The notes: a model not told the origin generated them from the sequence alone. DNA of 16,476 bases from UBA12465 sp964408785 (GCA_964408785.1 CAYPAS010000012.1:1-16476); one strand, 5' to 3'. Numbered from the stretch's first letter, positions 1 through 7,356 are shown. Numbers and translations: made by a program.

Positions 1-66
1 AGCAGGATTCGAACCTGCGACCGTTTGCTTAAGAGGCAACTGCTCTACCAGCTGAGCTATAGGCGC
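1..66 (-). tRNA. tRNA-Lys (anticodon CUU), 3' end cut by the window edge
   Basis: Read on the minus strand, the tRNA begins at 66 with acceptor GCGCCTA. A GCTC/GAGC D stem, anticodon loop CTCTTAA (anticodon CTT, lysine AAG codon) and a GCAGG/CCTGC T stem with loop TTCGAAT follow. Only the first base of the 3' acceptor strand is inside the window; the rest lies before position 1. The outermost anticodon-stem pair (27-43) is a G-A mismatch. It is the last of a minus-strand series with tRNA-Arg and the HU gene upstream. Confidence 0.93.
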
Positions 67-91
67 ATTTTTAAAGCGGTCTGACTTAGAT

Positions 92-119
92 ATAATAGCA
101 GAAAATAAAGATAATACAA
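92..119 (-). promoter_or_regulatory. Candidate promoter for tRNA-Lys
   Basis: On the minus strand there is a -35-like TTGTAT (119-114), a 16-base spacer and TATTAT (97-92). TGC precedes the hexamer, which makes an extended -10. Predicted start is about 20 bases before the mature tRNA 5' end. It would let tRNA-Lys be transcribed separately from tRNA-Arg. Confidence 0.45.
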
Positions 120-132
120 CCCCTTTATTTTC
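101..132. repeat. Perfect 10-bp inverted repeat between tRNA-Arg and tRNA-Lys
   Basis: GAAAATAAAG (101-110) and CTTTATTTTC (123-132) are perfect complements with a 12-base spacer. It lies just downstream of tRNA-Arg on the minus strand and overlaps the spacer and -35 region of the candidate tRNA-Lys promoter. The stem has only two G-C pairs, so as a terminator it would be weak. It could be a processing or regulatory site. Confidence 0.4.
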
Positions 133-136
133 CCGG

Positions 137-210
137 TGCGCCCGGCAGGATTCGAACCTGCAACCCCTTGGTCCGAAGCCAAGTACTCTATCCAGTTGAG
201 CTACGAGCGC
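137..210 (-). tRNA. tRNA-Arg (anticodon UCG)
   Basis: A complete 74-base cloverleaf reads on the minus strand: acceptor GCGCTCG/CGGGCGC, D stem GCTC/GAGT, anticodon stem CTTGG/CCAAG with loop CTTCGGA (anticodon TCG), T stem GCAGG/CCTGC with loop TTCGAAT, discriminator A. The bases after the discriminator are CCG, so the 3' CCA is not encoded and would be added by tRNA nucleotidyltransferase. Confidence 0.95.
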
Positions 211-213
211 TTG

Positions 214-256
214 AAAATTGGCATAAAACTAGGCCTTTTGAGCCCAGAAATGCCAA
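214..256 (-). terminator. Possible terminator after the HU gene
   Basis: On the minus strand TTGGCAT (complement of 250-256) pairs with ATGCCAA (complement of 218-224). An inner stem is built on GGC/GCC, and TTTT follows the outer stem. It sits 29 bases after the HU stop and just before tRNA-Arg. The T run is short, so it could instead be a processing hairpin at the tRNA 5' side. Confidence 0.4.
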
Positions 257-284
257 ATTATTAGGCCAAGGCCGCGACCGGGAA

Positions 285-572
285 TTAACGCTTACCCTTT
301 AGGGCCTGCTTTAAGTGATATCCGGTCTTGAACTTGGCGACTTTGACGGCCGGAATAGTAATTCTTTCGCTCGGATTCTGCGGATTGACGCCGCCTCTTG
401 AGTAGCGGACGCGCGAAAGGAAAGTTCCGAAACCGGCGATAGTTACTTCGCGGTCGTTTTTCAATTCCTCGATCACGATGTCGGTAAAGACTTCAAGCAT
501 CTTTTCCGCCTGCTTTTTGTTCAGGCCTTCGACGTCGTGATAGATTCTGTCGATTAATTGCGCTTTGTTCAT
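285..572 (-). CDS. hup: HU-family DNA-binding protein
   Basis: The 95-residue product is a full-length HU/IHF-family protein, the small dimeric nucleoid protein that bends DNA. The N-terminal helical dimerisation part (residues 1-42) is followed by the family signature around 46-83: GFGTF at 47-51, a basic beta-arm with Arg-Gly-Gly and an Asn-Pro at 63-64 (the DNA-intercalating proline position), then a basic segment ending FKTG. Length is typical (about 90-100). The gene follows rny on the same strand with a 37-base gap. That gap holds no clear promoter and no Shine-Dalgarno, so co-transcription with rny is the simplest reading. HU and IHF subunits cannot be told apart reliably here; the only family member in view and its homodimer-like features favour HU. 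Confidence 0.93.
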   Translation of the reverse strand: MNKAQLIDRIYHDVEGLNKKQAEKMLEVFTDIVIEELKNDREVTIAGFGTFLSRVRYSRGGVNPQNPSERITIPAVKVAKFKTGYHLKQALKGKR

Positions 573-582
573 ATTTTTAATT

Positions 583-602
583 AGCTTATTAAAGCTTATT
601 AA
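583..602. repeat. Tandem direct repeat, two copies of AGCTTATTAA
   Basis: Two identical 10-base units lie head to tail in the short gap between rny and the HU gene, just upstream of the HU start. They could be a binding site affecting HU expression or simple slippage. Nothing else supports a function. Confidence 0.4.
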
Positions 603-609
603 TTTTTAA

Positions 610-2124
610 TTATCTAGCGTATTCAGTCACCCGCATTTCTCTGATAACATTGACTTTTATCTCTCCTGGATATTTTAACTCATTTTCTATCTTTTTTGCA
701 ATATCTCTAGCCAAATTATATGACTTGAAATCATCGATAAGCTCTGGCTGGACAAAAACGCGCACTTCGCGGCCGGCTTGAATAGCGTAAACTTTTTCCA
801 CGCCTTCGAAAGAATTGGCAATTTTTTCTAACTCTTCCAAACGTTGTAGATAATTTTCGTAATTGTCGCTTCTAGCTCCTGGACGGGCCGAGGAAATAGC
901 GTCAGCTACTTTGACGATGACGGATACTAAGGTAGCCGGCTTATCATCATGATGGGTGGCTATCGGAGCGATAACATCTTCTGGTAAATTGAATTTTTTG
1001 GCGATGTCGCGACCTATTTCTGTATGGTTTCCTTGGACTTCATGGTCGACGGCTTTGCCGATATCGTGTAATAAGCCACCCTTCTTAGCTAAAGTAACAT
1101 CGGCGCCTAATTCTTCAGCCAACATCGCTGACAAATGAGCAACTTCTATAGAATGTCTTAAGGCGTTCTGTCCGTAGCTGGTACGGTATTTTAAGCGGCC
1201 CAGGATTTGGACGAGCTTAGGATCAAAACCGGTGATGCCGACTTCGTACAAAGCTTCTTCTCCGGCTTTCTTTATATCAACGGCCACTTCTTTCTTGGCA
1301 TTTTCCACGGCGTCTTCGATTTTAGTCGGATGGATGCGGCCGTCTTTTATTAAATAATCTAAAGTCTTTTTTGCTATATGGCGGCGGATCAAGGAAAAAC
1401 CGGAAACGGTGATGGCGTTAGGCATATCGTCGACGATGATTTCGACGCCAGTTAGCTGTTCGATAGCCTTAATATTGCGGCCTTCACGACCAATAATTCG
1501 GCCTTTCATTTCATCGTTAGGCAAATCTACGGTAGTGGTGGTTAATTCGACAGTGTAATTAGAAACCATTCTTTGCATAGCTAAAGCCATGATGTCTTTG
1601 GCTTTTTCGCCCAAAGCTTCTTCAGAATTTTCTTCTAATTTTCTAACCCTGACCATTAAATCTTCAGTGTTCTTTTCTTCTACTTTCTTTAAAAGCAGGT
1701 CTTTAGCTTCCTCTTGCGATAGTTTAGAAATATCAGCTAATTTGTTTTCTTGTTCTTCCTTAATCAGCTTTATTTTTTCTTTTATTTCTTGGACCTCGTT
1801 TACTTTGTCGTAAAGTTTCTGCTGTTTTTCTTGGAGATCGAGGAGTTTTTGGGAAAAAGAGTTTTCTCTCTGTTCCAGGCGTTTTTGGAGATTGTTTATT
1901 TCGTTGCGGCGATTAGCCTCTTCTTTTTTAGATTCTTCTATTATTTTTAAGGCCTTATCCTGAGCCTGTAAAATAAGTTCTTTTTCTTTGATTTTGGCAT
2001 CGCCTAATATTTTATCGGCTTTTTCGCTGGCTTTGTCGACCTTATTGGCCGCCAAGCGCTTGAAAGCGAAATAACCGACAAAAAAACTGCCGACAACTGC
2101 CACTGCGCTTAATAAGTAAGTCAT
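610..2124 (-). CDS. rny: Ribonuclease Y, membrane-anchored endoribonuclease
   Basis: RNase Y initiates mRNA decay in many bacteria that lack RNase E. The 504-residue product has the full family layout. An N-terminal membrane helix spans about residues 4-22. A long charged coiled coil covers about 28-175. A KH domain carries GRIIGREGRN at 208-217. A metal-dependent HD domain has H324 (RHSIEVA), the H353-D354 pair in LLHDIGKA, H391-H392, and D408 in the KVADAIS segment. Length matches the family (about 510-520). It is divergent from infB. Its own candidate promoter lies 232 bases upstream of the start codon, giving an unusually long leader. There is only a weak AGG before the ATG. The HU gene follows on the same strand. 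Confidence 0.97.
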   Translation of the reverse strand: MTYLLSAVAVVGSFFVGYFAFKRLAANKVDKASEKADKILGDAKIKEKELILQAQDKALKIIEESKKEEANRRNEINNLQKRLEQRENSFSQKLLDLQEKQQKLYDKVNEVQEIKEKIKLIKEEQENKLADISKLSQEEAKDLLLKKVEEKNTEDLMVRVRKLEENSEEALGEKAKDIMALAMQRMVSNYTVELTTTTVDLPNDEMKGRIIGREGRNIKAIEQLTGVEIIVDDMPNAITVSGFSLIRRHIAKKTLDYLIKDGRIHPTKIEDAVENAKKEVAVDIKKAGEEALYEVGITGFDPKLVQILGRLKYRTSYGQNALRHSIEVAHLSAMLAEELGADVTLAKKGGLLHDIGKAVDHEVQGNHTEIGRDIAKKFNLPEDVIAPIATHHDDKPATLVSVIVKVADAISSARPGARSDNYENYLQRLEELEKIANSFEGVEKVYAIQAGREVRVFVQPELIDDFKSYNLARDIAKKIENELKYPGEIKVNVIREMRVTEYAR

Positions 2125-2356
2125 ATTAGTGGCCTGTTTCTAAAAATCTTTTGTTTTTGGCAAACTGATAAACAAAAAAGGCTGCGGCTATAGCGAGCTA
2201 AAATTGGGGAAATTCTGTGATTTTCAATTTTTTAACCATCATTAGATTAAAAACAAAAACATTTCTCTCTATTAACCATTAACAGCTGAGGCTTCCGGTT
2301 GCTTTCTTGGCCAACAATCGATTTCAATAACAGGATTAATTAATTATTATTTTATT
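2125..2356 (-). promoter_or_regulatory. Long untranslated leader of rny (about 232 bases)
   Basis: This stretch lies between the predicted start of transcription (about 2356) and the rny ATG and holds no convincing gene. On the minus strand it contains two tiny open frames: ATG-initiated MFLFLI, and a 14-codon frame at 2242-2198. Neither has a ribosome-binding site. It also contains an 8-base palindrome GCTATAGC, and inverted arms AAAATTG/CAATTTT at 2200-2206 and 2225-2231. Leaders of RNase genes are often sites of autoregulation (rne in E. coli is the known case). Applying that here is inference, and I recognise no known riboswitch. Confidence 0.35.
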
Positions 2357-2362
2357 GCTTTA

Positions 2363-2391
2363 ATTTTAGCATTAAGCATAAGTTTTGTAAA
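2363..2391 (-). promoter_or_regulatory. Promoter for rny
   Basis: Minus strand: TTTACA (2391-2386), a 17-base spacer, then TAAAAT (2368-2363) preceded by TGC, an extended -10. Predicted start is about 2356. It is back to back with the infB promoter, the two -35 elements being 20 bases apart. Confidence 0.65.
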
Positions 2392-2411
2392 GAAAAAATC
2401 TTATTTTTTGT

Positions 2412-2440
2412 TTGACTATATTGAAAAAATGAAGTAATAT
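2412..2440 (+). promoter_or_regulatory. Promoter for the infB-rbfA operon
   Basis: TTGACT (2412-2417), a 17-base spacer and TAATAT (2435-2440) give a near-consensus housekeeping promoter. The predicted start, about 2447, leaves a leader of about 61 bases before the infB ATG. Confidence 0.7.
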
Positions 2441-2442
2441 TA

Positions 2443-2471
2443 AAAAATATCAAGTAATTTTTGATATTTTT
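2443..2471 (+). repeat. Perfect 11-bp inverted repeat at the infB transcription start
   Basis: AAAAATATCAA (2443-2453) and TTGATATTTTT (2461-2471) are perfect complements around a 7-base loop. The repeat begins 3 bases after the -10 element and spans the predicted start site. It could be an operator overlapping the promoter or, since most of it would be transcribed, a hairpin near the 5' end of the mRNA. No T-rich tail of terminator type follows. Confidence 0.5.
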
Positions 2472-2507
2472 CAGAAATTAGGGTTTTTTAGCTAATAATA
2501 GATTATT

Positions 2508-4496
2508 ATGAATTTAACAGAATTAGCTCGCATCTTGCGTATCTCTCCCCAGGAATTACGCGACCTTTTGCCTCAAGCCGGTTTTGCTATCGGTCAAAAA
2601 GCAATCAAAGTCGATAATAATACGGCCAAAAAGATAATTAAGGACTGGCCGCAGATTAGGCGTGATTGGGAGCAGAAAAAAATGGCCTTAGCCATCAAGA
2701 AGCAGAATGAATTTTTGCCAAAAGAGAAAAAGACCATTTCTATACCGCCGGTTATTACTGTCCGCGCTTACGCTGAGGTGGCGGGAATCCCGGTCAATCG
2801 TGTTTTGGCGGAATTAATGAAAAATGGCGTTTTTACCTCCATCAATGAAAAAATAGATTTTGATACGGCCGCGATTATCGGTGAAAATCTTAATCTAGAA
2901 GTTTTATTGCTCGAAGAAGATTCAACGCCGGAAACTAAGGAAGATAAGAAGTTAGAAGATATTTTGGCCCAAGAAAAAGAAAGCGACCTAATTTCTCGTC
3001 CGCCGGTTATCGTGGTTATGGGTCATGTTGATCACGGTAAGACCAAACTTTTGGATTCTATCCGCAACACCGACGTCGTTGCCGGTGAAGCCGGTGGTAT
3101 TACCCAGCACATTGGCGCTTATCAGATTACCAGGAACGGCAAGGTAATTACTTTTATTGATACTCCGGGACACGAAGCGTTCACCGCCATGCGTAGTCGT
3201 GGTGCTAAGGTGGCTGATATTGCTATTTTGGTCGTTGCCGCTGATGACGGGGTGAAGCCGCAGACTATTGAAGCTTTCAGAATCATTGAAGCGGCTAAGA
3301 TTCCTTATCTAGTAGCAATAAACAAGATAGACAAGCCAGCGGCGGATGTTAATCGAACCAAACAAGAGCTTTCTTCTCAGTTGAATATTACCCCGGAAGA
3401 TTGGGGCGGTAAGACTATTTGCGCGCCTATATCCGCCAAGGACGGTATCGGTATTGAGGAGCTCTTGGATATGGTTTTGCTTCTTTCAGAATTAGAAAGC
3501 CCGAATTTAAAAGCTAATCCGCGGTCGGAAGCCGCCGGCACCGTTATTGAATCCAACGTCGATAAAGCGGCTGGACCTTTAGCTACTATCTTGGTACAAA
3601 ATGGTACTTTGCGTGTCGGCGATCAGCTTTGTTTTGATGGCGTCATTTATGGCAAAGTTAAATCTTTGAAGAATTATCGCGGTGAAGACATCAAAGAAGC
3701 CGGCCTCTCCTCTCCGGCCAAGATCCTTGGTTTAAAGACTTCGCCGGCCGTCGGTGATATCTTAACCGTTGGTGAGGGAGAAAAATTAAAAGTGAAAAAG
3801 ATAAAATCTTCAGCCGCCGCTAGCGTGGAAATCGCTAGCGTTAACAGCGCTAACCATGAAGATAATAATCAGGATGATAAGACTTCAAAAATAAATGTTG
3901 TTATCAAGACTGATTTCCTTGGTTCGGCGGAAGCGATTGAGGAGTCCTTGCTTAAATTAAATAATGACAAAGTCAAGGTTAAAGTTATCAGCAAGGGCCT
4001 CGGCTATATAACCGAGGGTGACGTTAAAAGGGCGGAGGATTCAGAAGCAAAAATCTTAGGATTCAATGTCCGTATTTCTCCGACTATAGAAACTTTAGTG
4101 AGAGAAAAAAAAGTGACGGTCAAGATTTTTTCAATCATTTACGATTTAATAAAATACGTTAAGGAGGAAATGCAACTTTTGGTTAAGCCGGAAATAAATC
4201 GCGTCGACCTAGGTCGCCTCAAGATTCTCGCGGTTTTCCGTACGGAAAATAATAGCCAGATAGTCGGCGGTAAAGTTTTAGACGGCTTGATAAAGAATAA
4301 TGCCTTGGTTGAAGTAAAACGTGGCGAAGCGCTTATCTGTACGGGGCGCATCAGTCGTTTGCAATCTGGCAAGCAGGATGTAGAAACCGTTGAAAAGGAT
4401 CAGGAGGCCGGTTTGAAATATGAAGGCAAACCCTTGATTGCCGCTGGCGACATCCTGAACGTTTATATAGAAGAAAGAATAGTTGATAAAATATAA
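2508..4496 (+). CDS. infB: Translation initiation factor IF-2
   Basis: IF-2 is the GTPase that brings initiator tRNA to the 30S subunit and promotes subunit joining. The 662-residue product has a short IF2_N-like module at residues 1-50, a second one at about 82-135, and then the G domain: GHVDHGKT at 172-179 (P loop), GGITQHIGAY at 196-205, DTPGHEAF at 218-225, NKID at 272-275, SAK at 309-311. Beta-barrel and C-terminal initiator-tRNA-binding domains fill the rest. It is shorter than E. coli IF-2 because the long charged N-terminal linker is reduced. Transcription is expected from the promoter at 2412-2440. No Shine-Dalgarno precedes the ATG. The rbfA start codon comes 1 base after the stop, so the two are surely one operon, a classic pairing. 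Confidence 0.98.
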   Translation: MNLTELARILRISPQELRDLLPQAGFAIGQKAIKVDNNTAKKIIKDWPQIRRDWEQKKMALAIKKQNEFLPKEKKTISIPPVITVRAYAEVAGIPVNRVLAELMKNGVFTSINEKIDFDTAAIIGENLNLEVLLLEEDSTPETKEDKKLEDILAQEKESDLISRPPVIVVMGHVDHGKTKLLDSIRNTDVVAGEAGGITQHIGAYQITRNGKVITFIDTPGHEAFTAMRSRGAKVADIAILVVAADDGVKPQTIEAFRIIEAAKIPYLVAINKIDKPAADVNRTKQELSSQLNITPEDWGGKTICAPISAKDGIGIEELLDMVLLLSELESPNLKANPRSEAAGTVIESNVDKAAGPLATILVQNGTLRVGDQLCFDGVIYGKVKSLKNYRGEDIKEAGLSSPAKILGLKTSPAVGDILTVGEGEKLKVKKIKSSAAASVEIASVNSANHEDNNQDDKTSKINVVIKTDFLGSAEAIEESLLKLNNDKVKVKVISKGLGYITEGDVKRAEDSEAKILGFNVRISPTIETLVREKKVTVKIFSIIYDLIKYVKEEMQLLVKPEINRVDLGRLKILAVFRTENNSQIVGGKVLDGLIKNNALVEVKRGEALICTGRISRLQSGKQDVETVEKDQEAGLKYEGKPLIAAGDILNVYIEERIVDKI

Positions 4497-4497
4497 T

Positions 4498-4824
4498 ATG
4501 GCGGAAAAAGGCAAGATAAATGAAATATTGTTAGAAGAAATTGCTGGCGCTGTCAGGCGCGAAGTCGCTCTTGATAATGCCTTGATAACGATTTCTTATG
4601 TCGATTGCAGTCCGGATTTGAAACAGGCAAAGGTGGGCTTTTCCGTTTTACCCGATGTCTTGGCCGGTACGGCCGGACGCTTGCTAAGCGCATCGACCGG
4701 TCGCATTATTGATTCGCTGAAGAAGCGCGTAAAGATAAGGCAGATTCCTAAGATTTCTTGGGAATTTGACGCCACCGAAAAAGAAGCGGCTCGTTTAGAA
4801 AAATTAATAAGCAGCCTAGAATAA
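4498..4824 (+). CDS. rbfA: 30S ribosome-binding factor RbfA
   Basis: RbfA helps mature the 30S subunit and the 16S rRNA 5' region. The product has 108 residues from the ATG at 4498. An in-frame ATG at 4483 lies inside infB, and I prefer 4498 because it follows the infB stop by one base and gives the usual family N terminus. The KH-like fold is recognised by RREVAL near the N terminus, then ITISYVDCSPDLKQAKVGFSVL, which fits the family's strand-turn-strand with SPDL and AKV, and a C-terminal RQIPKISWEFD. Length is usual. It is the second and last gene of the infB operon and is followed by a strong terminator. Confidence 0.95.
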   Translation: MAEKGKINEILLEEIAGAVRREVALDNALITISYVDCSPDLKQAKVGFSVLPDVLAGTAGRLLSASTGRIIDSLKKRVKIRQIPKISWEFDATEKEAARLEKLISSLE

Positions 4825-4833
4825 TAGATTGTT

Positions 4834-4861
4834 AAAAAACCGCCCTAGAGGGCGGTTTTTT
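4834..4861. terminator. Bidirectional intrinsic terminator between rbfA and mazF
   Basis: AAAAAACCGCCC (4834-4845) and GGGCGGTTTTTT (4850-4861) form a perfect stem with loop TAGA. A G-C-rich core with T runs on both strands lets it end rbfA transcripts from one side and mazF transcripts from the other. Confidence 0.92.
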
Positions 4862-4874
4862 GATTATATAAAAA

Positions 4875-5228
4875 TTAGATATTAAAATGCTTTTTTAAAT
4901 ATTTTTTTATTTTTATTTTTACGTCTTCGTTGATTTTACCTATTACTTTTTTAAATCTTTCGTAGTCAAATGATGTTATACAATACATCTTGGCTATTGA
5001 ATCAACCATTAAATTATTATCTTTTTCGGCTTCCACTAAAATATCATCTGGCAGGCAATTTTTCTTTTGCGAGGTGAGGGGAATTATGGTGACCAGGCTA
5101 GTCTTTTTTAGCTGTTCGTCTGATTCCACGACAATCGCCGGTCTTTTACCTTGGTATTCGTGGCCTACGCCAGGATCAAATTCAACCCAAACAATATCGC
5201 CAAAGCTAATTTCACCTTTTGTTATCAT
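4875..5228 (-). CDS. MazF/PemK-family toxin, predicted mRNA interferase
   Basis: MazF toxins are sequence-specific endoribonucleases held inactive by a partner antitoxin. The 117-residue product shows the family's first strand (GDIVWVEFDP, 10-19), the loop ending GKRPAIVV with R29 at the usual catalytic arginine position, and IIPLTS with T52 at the usual threonine position. A DSIAKMYCIT segment (76-85) corresponds to the conserved last strand region. Length is typical (about 110-120). The start codon overlaps the stop of the upstream antitoxin gene by 4 bases (ATGA), so translation is likely coupled. Antitoxin-first order is usual for such pairs. The bidirectional terminator lies just downstream. 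Activity and RNA target cannot be read from the sequence. Confidence 0.88.
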   Translation of the reverse strand: MITKGEISFGDIVWVEFDPGVGHEYQGKRPAIVVESDEQLKKTSLVTIIPLTSQKKNCLPDDILVEAEKDNNLMVDSIAKMYCITSFDYERFKKVIGKINEDVKIKIKKYLKKHFNI

Positions 5229-6070
5229 AGATTTTCGTAATAATCATATTCGGTTTTAGAAATATGCCCCAATTGATTTAATATATCTTTGGCGCTCGTC
5301 ATTTTAAAATATCTTAAATCATCAAAATTTCTTTTTACATAAGGAGTTTGGCGTTCAAAAACAAGATTATATGGAATAATTTTTTTGTCGTCAGTTAATT
5401 TCCAAGGAGCGTCGCCGTGGGAGTAGTCTTTTATTTGTGATGCCGACATATTAGAAAGAGATCCGATAACCTCATCGATAGTTTTCGTTTCTTCGGGTGA
5501 TAAGGAATTAATATTGTAGGTGATTAAATTTATATAACGTTTGATTTTTAGACCAAAGTAGTTGTGGATAATAATTTTAAGCTCTTGCTTTTCTTTCATT
5601 GCTTCTATAACGGGAAGATATAGAGCCGCTATCGGGGCGGGGCCATATTGTAAATGGACGTAATCCATGCCCGTGATTGATTTCCCATTAATTTCAAAAT
5701 TATCAAAATCAACAAAATATAATAATTTATACAAAACAGTTTCTCCAACGTTCGGTTTTCCGGCACATTTTTCCAAAATATATAAAATAACATTTTTTAA
5801 CTTTTCTGGATTAAAATCGTTTTGTTTGTTTTGTTCTTTTGTTATTTTAATATCTGGCAAATCATCTTCTATTAAAAAATAATCTGTTTTTAAATTAAAA
5901 ACATCAGCTATTTTGGCTAGTTCTAAAAAATCAATATTTCTTCGGCCTTGTTCAATCTGGGATATAGCTACTCTGGATAATTCTACTTTTTTGGCTAAAT
6001 CATCTTGGCTTATTTTCTTGTCTTCTCTAAGAGTTTTGATTTTATTGCCTAAAGATTGTTTATTAATCAT
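5225..6070 (-). CDS. XRE-family regulator with Panacea (DUF4065/SocA-like) domain, predicted antitoxin
   Basis: The 281-residue product joins two parts. Residues about 9-64 are an XRE/Cro helix-turn-helix, with the pattern SQDDLAKKVELSRVAISQIEQGRR typical of the fold. Residues about 88-225 resemble the Panacea/DUF4065 domain: YKLLYFVDF at 114-122, YGPAP at 142-146 and SHGDAPWK at 217-224. Panacea-domain proteins are known antitoxins that pair with many unrelated toxins, some carrying an extra DNA-binding domain for autoregulation. Here the partner is a MazF-like toxin overlapping by 4 bases. The last 55 residues or so are not assigned. A near-consensus promoter lies upstream, with direct repeats around its -10 that might be the operator. 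The domain call is from memory of the family motifs; the HTH is certain, the Panacea call likely. Confidence 0.85.
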   Translation of the reverse strand: MINKQSLGNKIKTLREDKKISQDDLAKKVELSRVAISQIEQGRRNIDFLELAKIADVFNLKTDYFLIEDDLPDIKITKEQNKQNDFNPEKLKNVILYILEKCAGKPNVGETVLYKLLYFVDFDNFEINGKSITGMDYVHLQYGPAPIAALYLPVIEAMKEKQELKIIIHNYFGLKIKRYINLITYNINSLSPEETKTIDEVIGSLSNMSASQIKDYSHGDAPWKLTDDKKIIPYNLVFERQTPYVKRNFDDLRYFKMTSAKDILNQLGHISKTEYDYYENL

Positions 6071-6098
6071 AAAATCGATTAAAATAATGCTTATCTTT

Positions 6099-6127
6099 AG
6101 TATGCTTTATGAAACAAATTCTGTCAA
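6099..6127 (-). promoter_or_regulatory. Promoter of the antitoxin-toxin operon, with possible operator
   Basis: Minus strand: TTGACA (6127-6122), a 17-base spacer, CATACT (6104-6099). Predicted start is about 6092, 22 bases before the ATG. On the plus strand ATGCTTAT (6087-6094) and ATGCTTTAT (6102-6110) form direct repeats 15 bases apart that cover the -10 and start site. That is a plausible place for the HTH protein to bind, though this is inference. Confidence 0.6.
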
Positions 6128-6284
6128 TATTTTAATTTTTGATAGAATAATAAACATTTATTATTTTTTACCTTTTAGGTTAAAAGGGTTATTGTAATAA
6201 TAAAGTTAATAATATAAATAACGCTATAAAAAAATCTAAAAAATAAAGATATAAATTGCTTTTCTATGGACTTTTTTAGGTTTT

Positions 6285-6290
6285 TATAAT
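6285..6290 (+). promoter_or_regulatory. Candidate -10 element for the DHH phosphoesterase gene
   Basis: A consensus TATAAT sits 31 bases before the ATG at 6322. No good -35 lies 16-18 bases upstream. The 250-base divergent gap (6071-6321) is otherwise very AT-rich and holds only the antitoxin promoter and a small CCTTTT/AAAAGG hairpin near 6172-6187. I see no gene in it. Confidence 0.4.
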
Positions 6291-6321
6291 AAAATAGGCA
6301 ATCAATAGATAGTTAAATATC

Positions 6322-7356
6322 ATGGAAAAGGGGGAATTAGAAAAATTATATCAAGAAGCTTATAAGCGTTTAAAAGAGGCTAAAAATGTTTTAGTTGTCG
6401 GCCATATTTCACCAGACACCGATGCTTTGTCGTCTGTAGCGGTAATTTTAGAACTAGCCGCCTCTTTAGGTGTTAAAGCTCGCGGTTTCGCTAGTCAAAA
6501 AGCTCTTGATGTCTATCGTTATATACCGCATGAAGATAAGATTTTATCAGAAGAGCCGTCTAATCTTTTAGCTTTTGATTTGATAGTTATTTTAGATTGC
6601 GGCGCGATGTCACGTACCGGCCTGGAAAGGCGACTGCGTCCGATAATCGAAGCCGCTAAGCAGGGAGTGATTTCTAAACGGCCATTTTTGATAGAATTCG
6701 ACCACCACGAGCACTTAGAAAGTTATTGCGATATTGAAATTCGTTTACCGGAAAAAGCTTCGACTACAGAAGTTCTCCATGGTTTCCTGAAAGCAAACGG
6801 CTTGGAAGCCAACAAAGCTATGGCTAGCTGCATCTTGTACGGTTTAGCCAGCGATACCGGAAATTTTTTGCATGATAATTCGTCTTCCGAGGTTTTATCT
6901 ATTTCTTCAGAAATGCTTTTAAGGGGCGCTTCTTTCCAGGGGGTGGTTAATAATTTAGTCGCTAACAAAAGCTTTCTTTCTCTTAAAGTTTGGGGTTTAG
7001 CTCTAGAAAGTATTTATTATCAGCCGGAGAGCGGTTTGATCGTGGCGGCTTTGACTAGAAAGTCATTGGCGAGCATTGTGCCTACTCCCGATGATTTCCC
7101 AGAAATAAGCGACATAAGCGGCGATATTGTTTCCTTTCTAGCTTCTTTAGACGGTGTCAGGGCGGCGATGATTTTGCGGGAAGACCATCATGGAGTAAAG
7201 GGCAGTTTGCGGACCAACGATCCGGAAATTGATGTGGCCAAGATAGCTAATCTTTGGCGGGGCGGCGGACACAAGAAAGCCGCGGGATTTTTTGTTCCCG
7301 GTTATCTGGAACGCAAGGATGATGGGCATTGGGTGGTTATCAAAAAAAAGGCTTAA
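6322..7356 (+). CDS. DHH/DHHA1 phosphoesterase, NrnA-like (nanoRNase / pAp phosphatase)
   Basis: The 344-residue product has all the DHH-family metal-binding motifs: GHISPDTDA at 27-35, ILDCG at 90-94, FDHH at 126-129 and ASDTGNF at 176-182. A C-terminal DHHA1 domain carries GGGHKKAAGF at 314-323. Length and architecture fit the NrnA group, which degrades very short RNAs (2-5 nucleotides) and may dephosphorylate pAp, rather than RecJ (larger) or cyclic-di-AMP phosphodiesterases with extra membrane and PAS parts. It would finish the RNA decay begun by RNase Y and PNPase, both also in this window. The gene stands alone on the plus strand and converges on trmD, overlapping its stop by 4 bases within a shared terminator. 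No Shine-Dalgarno is seen. Confidence 0.9.
   Translation: MEKGELEKLYQEAYKRLKEAKNVLVVGHISPDTDALSSVAVILELAASLGVKARGFASQKALDVYRYIPHEDKILSEEPSNLLAFDLIVILDCGAMSRTGLERRLRPIIEAAKQGVISKRPFLIEFDHHEHLESYCDIEIRLPEKASTTEVLHGFLKANGLEANKAMASCILYGLASDTGNFLHDNSSSEVLSISSEMLLRGASFQGVVNNLVANKSFLSLKVWGLALESIYYQPESGLIVAALTRKSLASIVPTPDDFPEISDISGDIVSFLASLDGVRAAMILREDHHGVKGSLRTNDPEIDVAKIANLWRGGGHKKAAGFFVPGYLERKDDGHWVVIKKKA

Noticed and set aside
583..602. AGCTTATTAA tandem repeat as the start of a CRISPR or satellite array
   Set aside because: Only two units with no spacers; no further copies nearby.
956..1950. Plus-strand open frames of 60-74 residues inside rny
   Set aside because: They are antisense to a clear full-length RNase Y gene, have no family resemblance and no ribosome-binding site.
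2198..2264. Tiny minus-strand frames in the rny leader (6 and 14 codons)
   Set aside because: No Shine-Dalgarno and a length expected by chance; mentioned only as part of the leader, not called as genes.
5913..6197. Plus-strand frame of 94 residues overlapping the antitoxin start and promoter
   Set aside because: Antisense to the HTH domain, runs through AT-rich promoter DNA and has no recognisable features.
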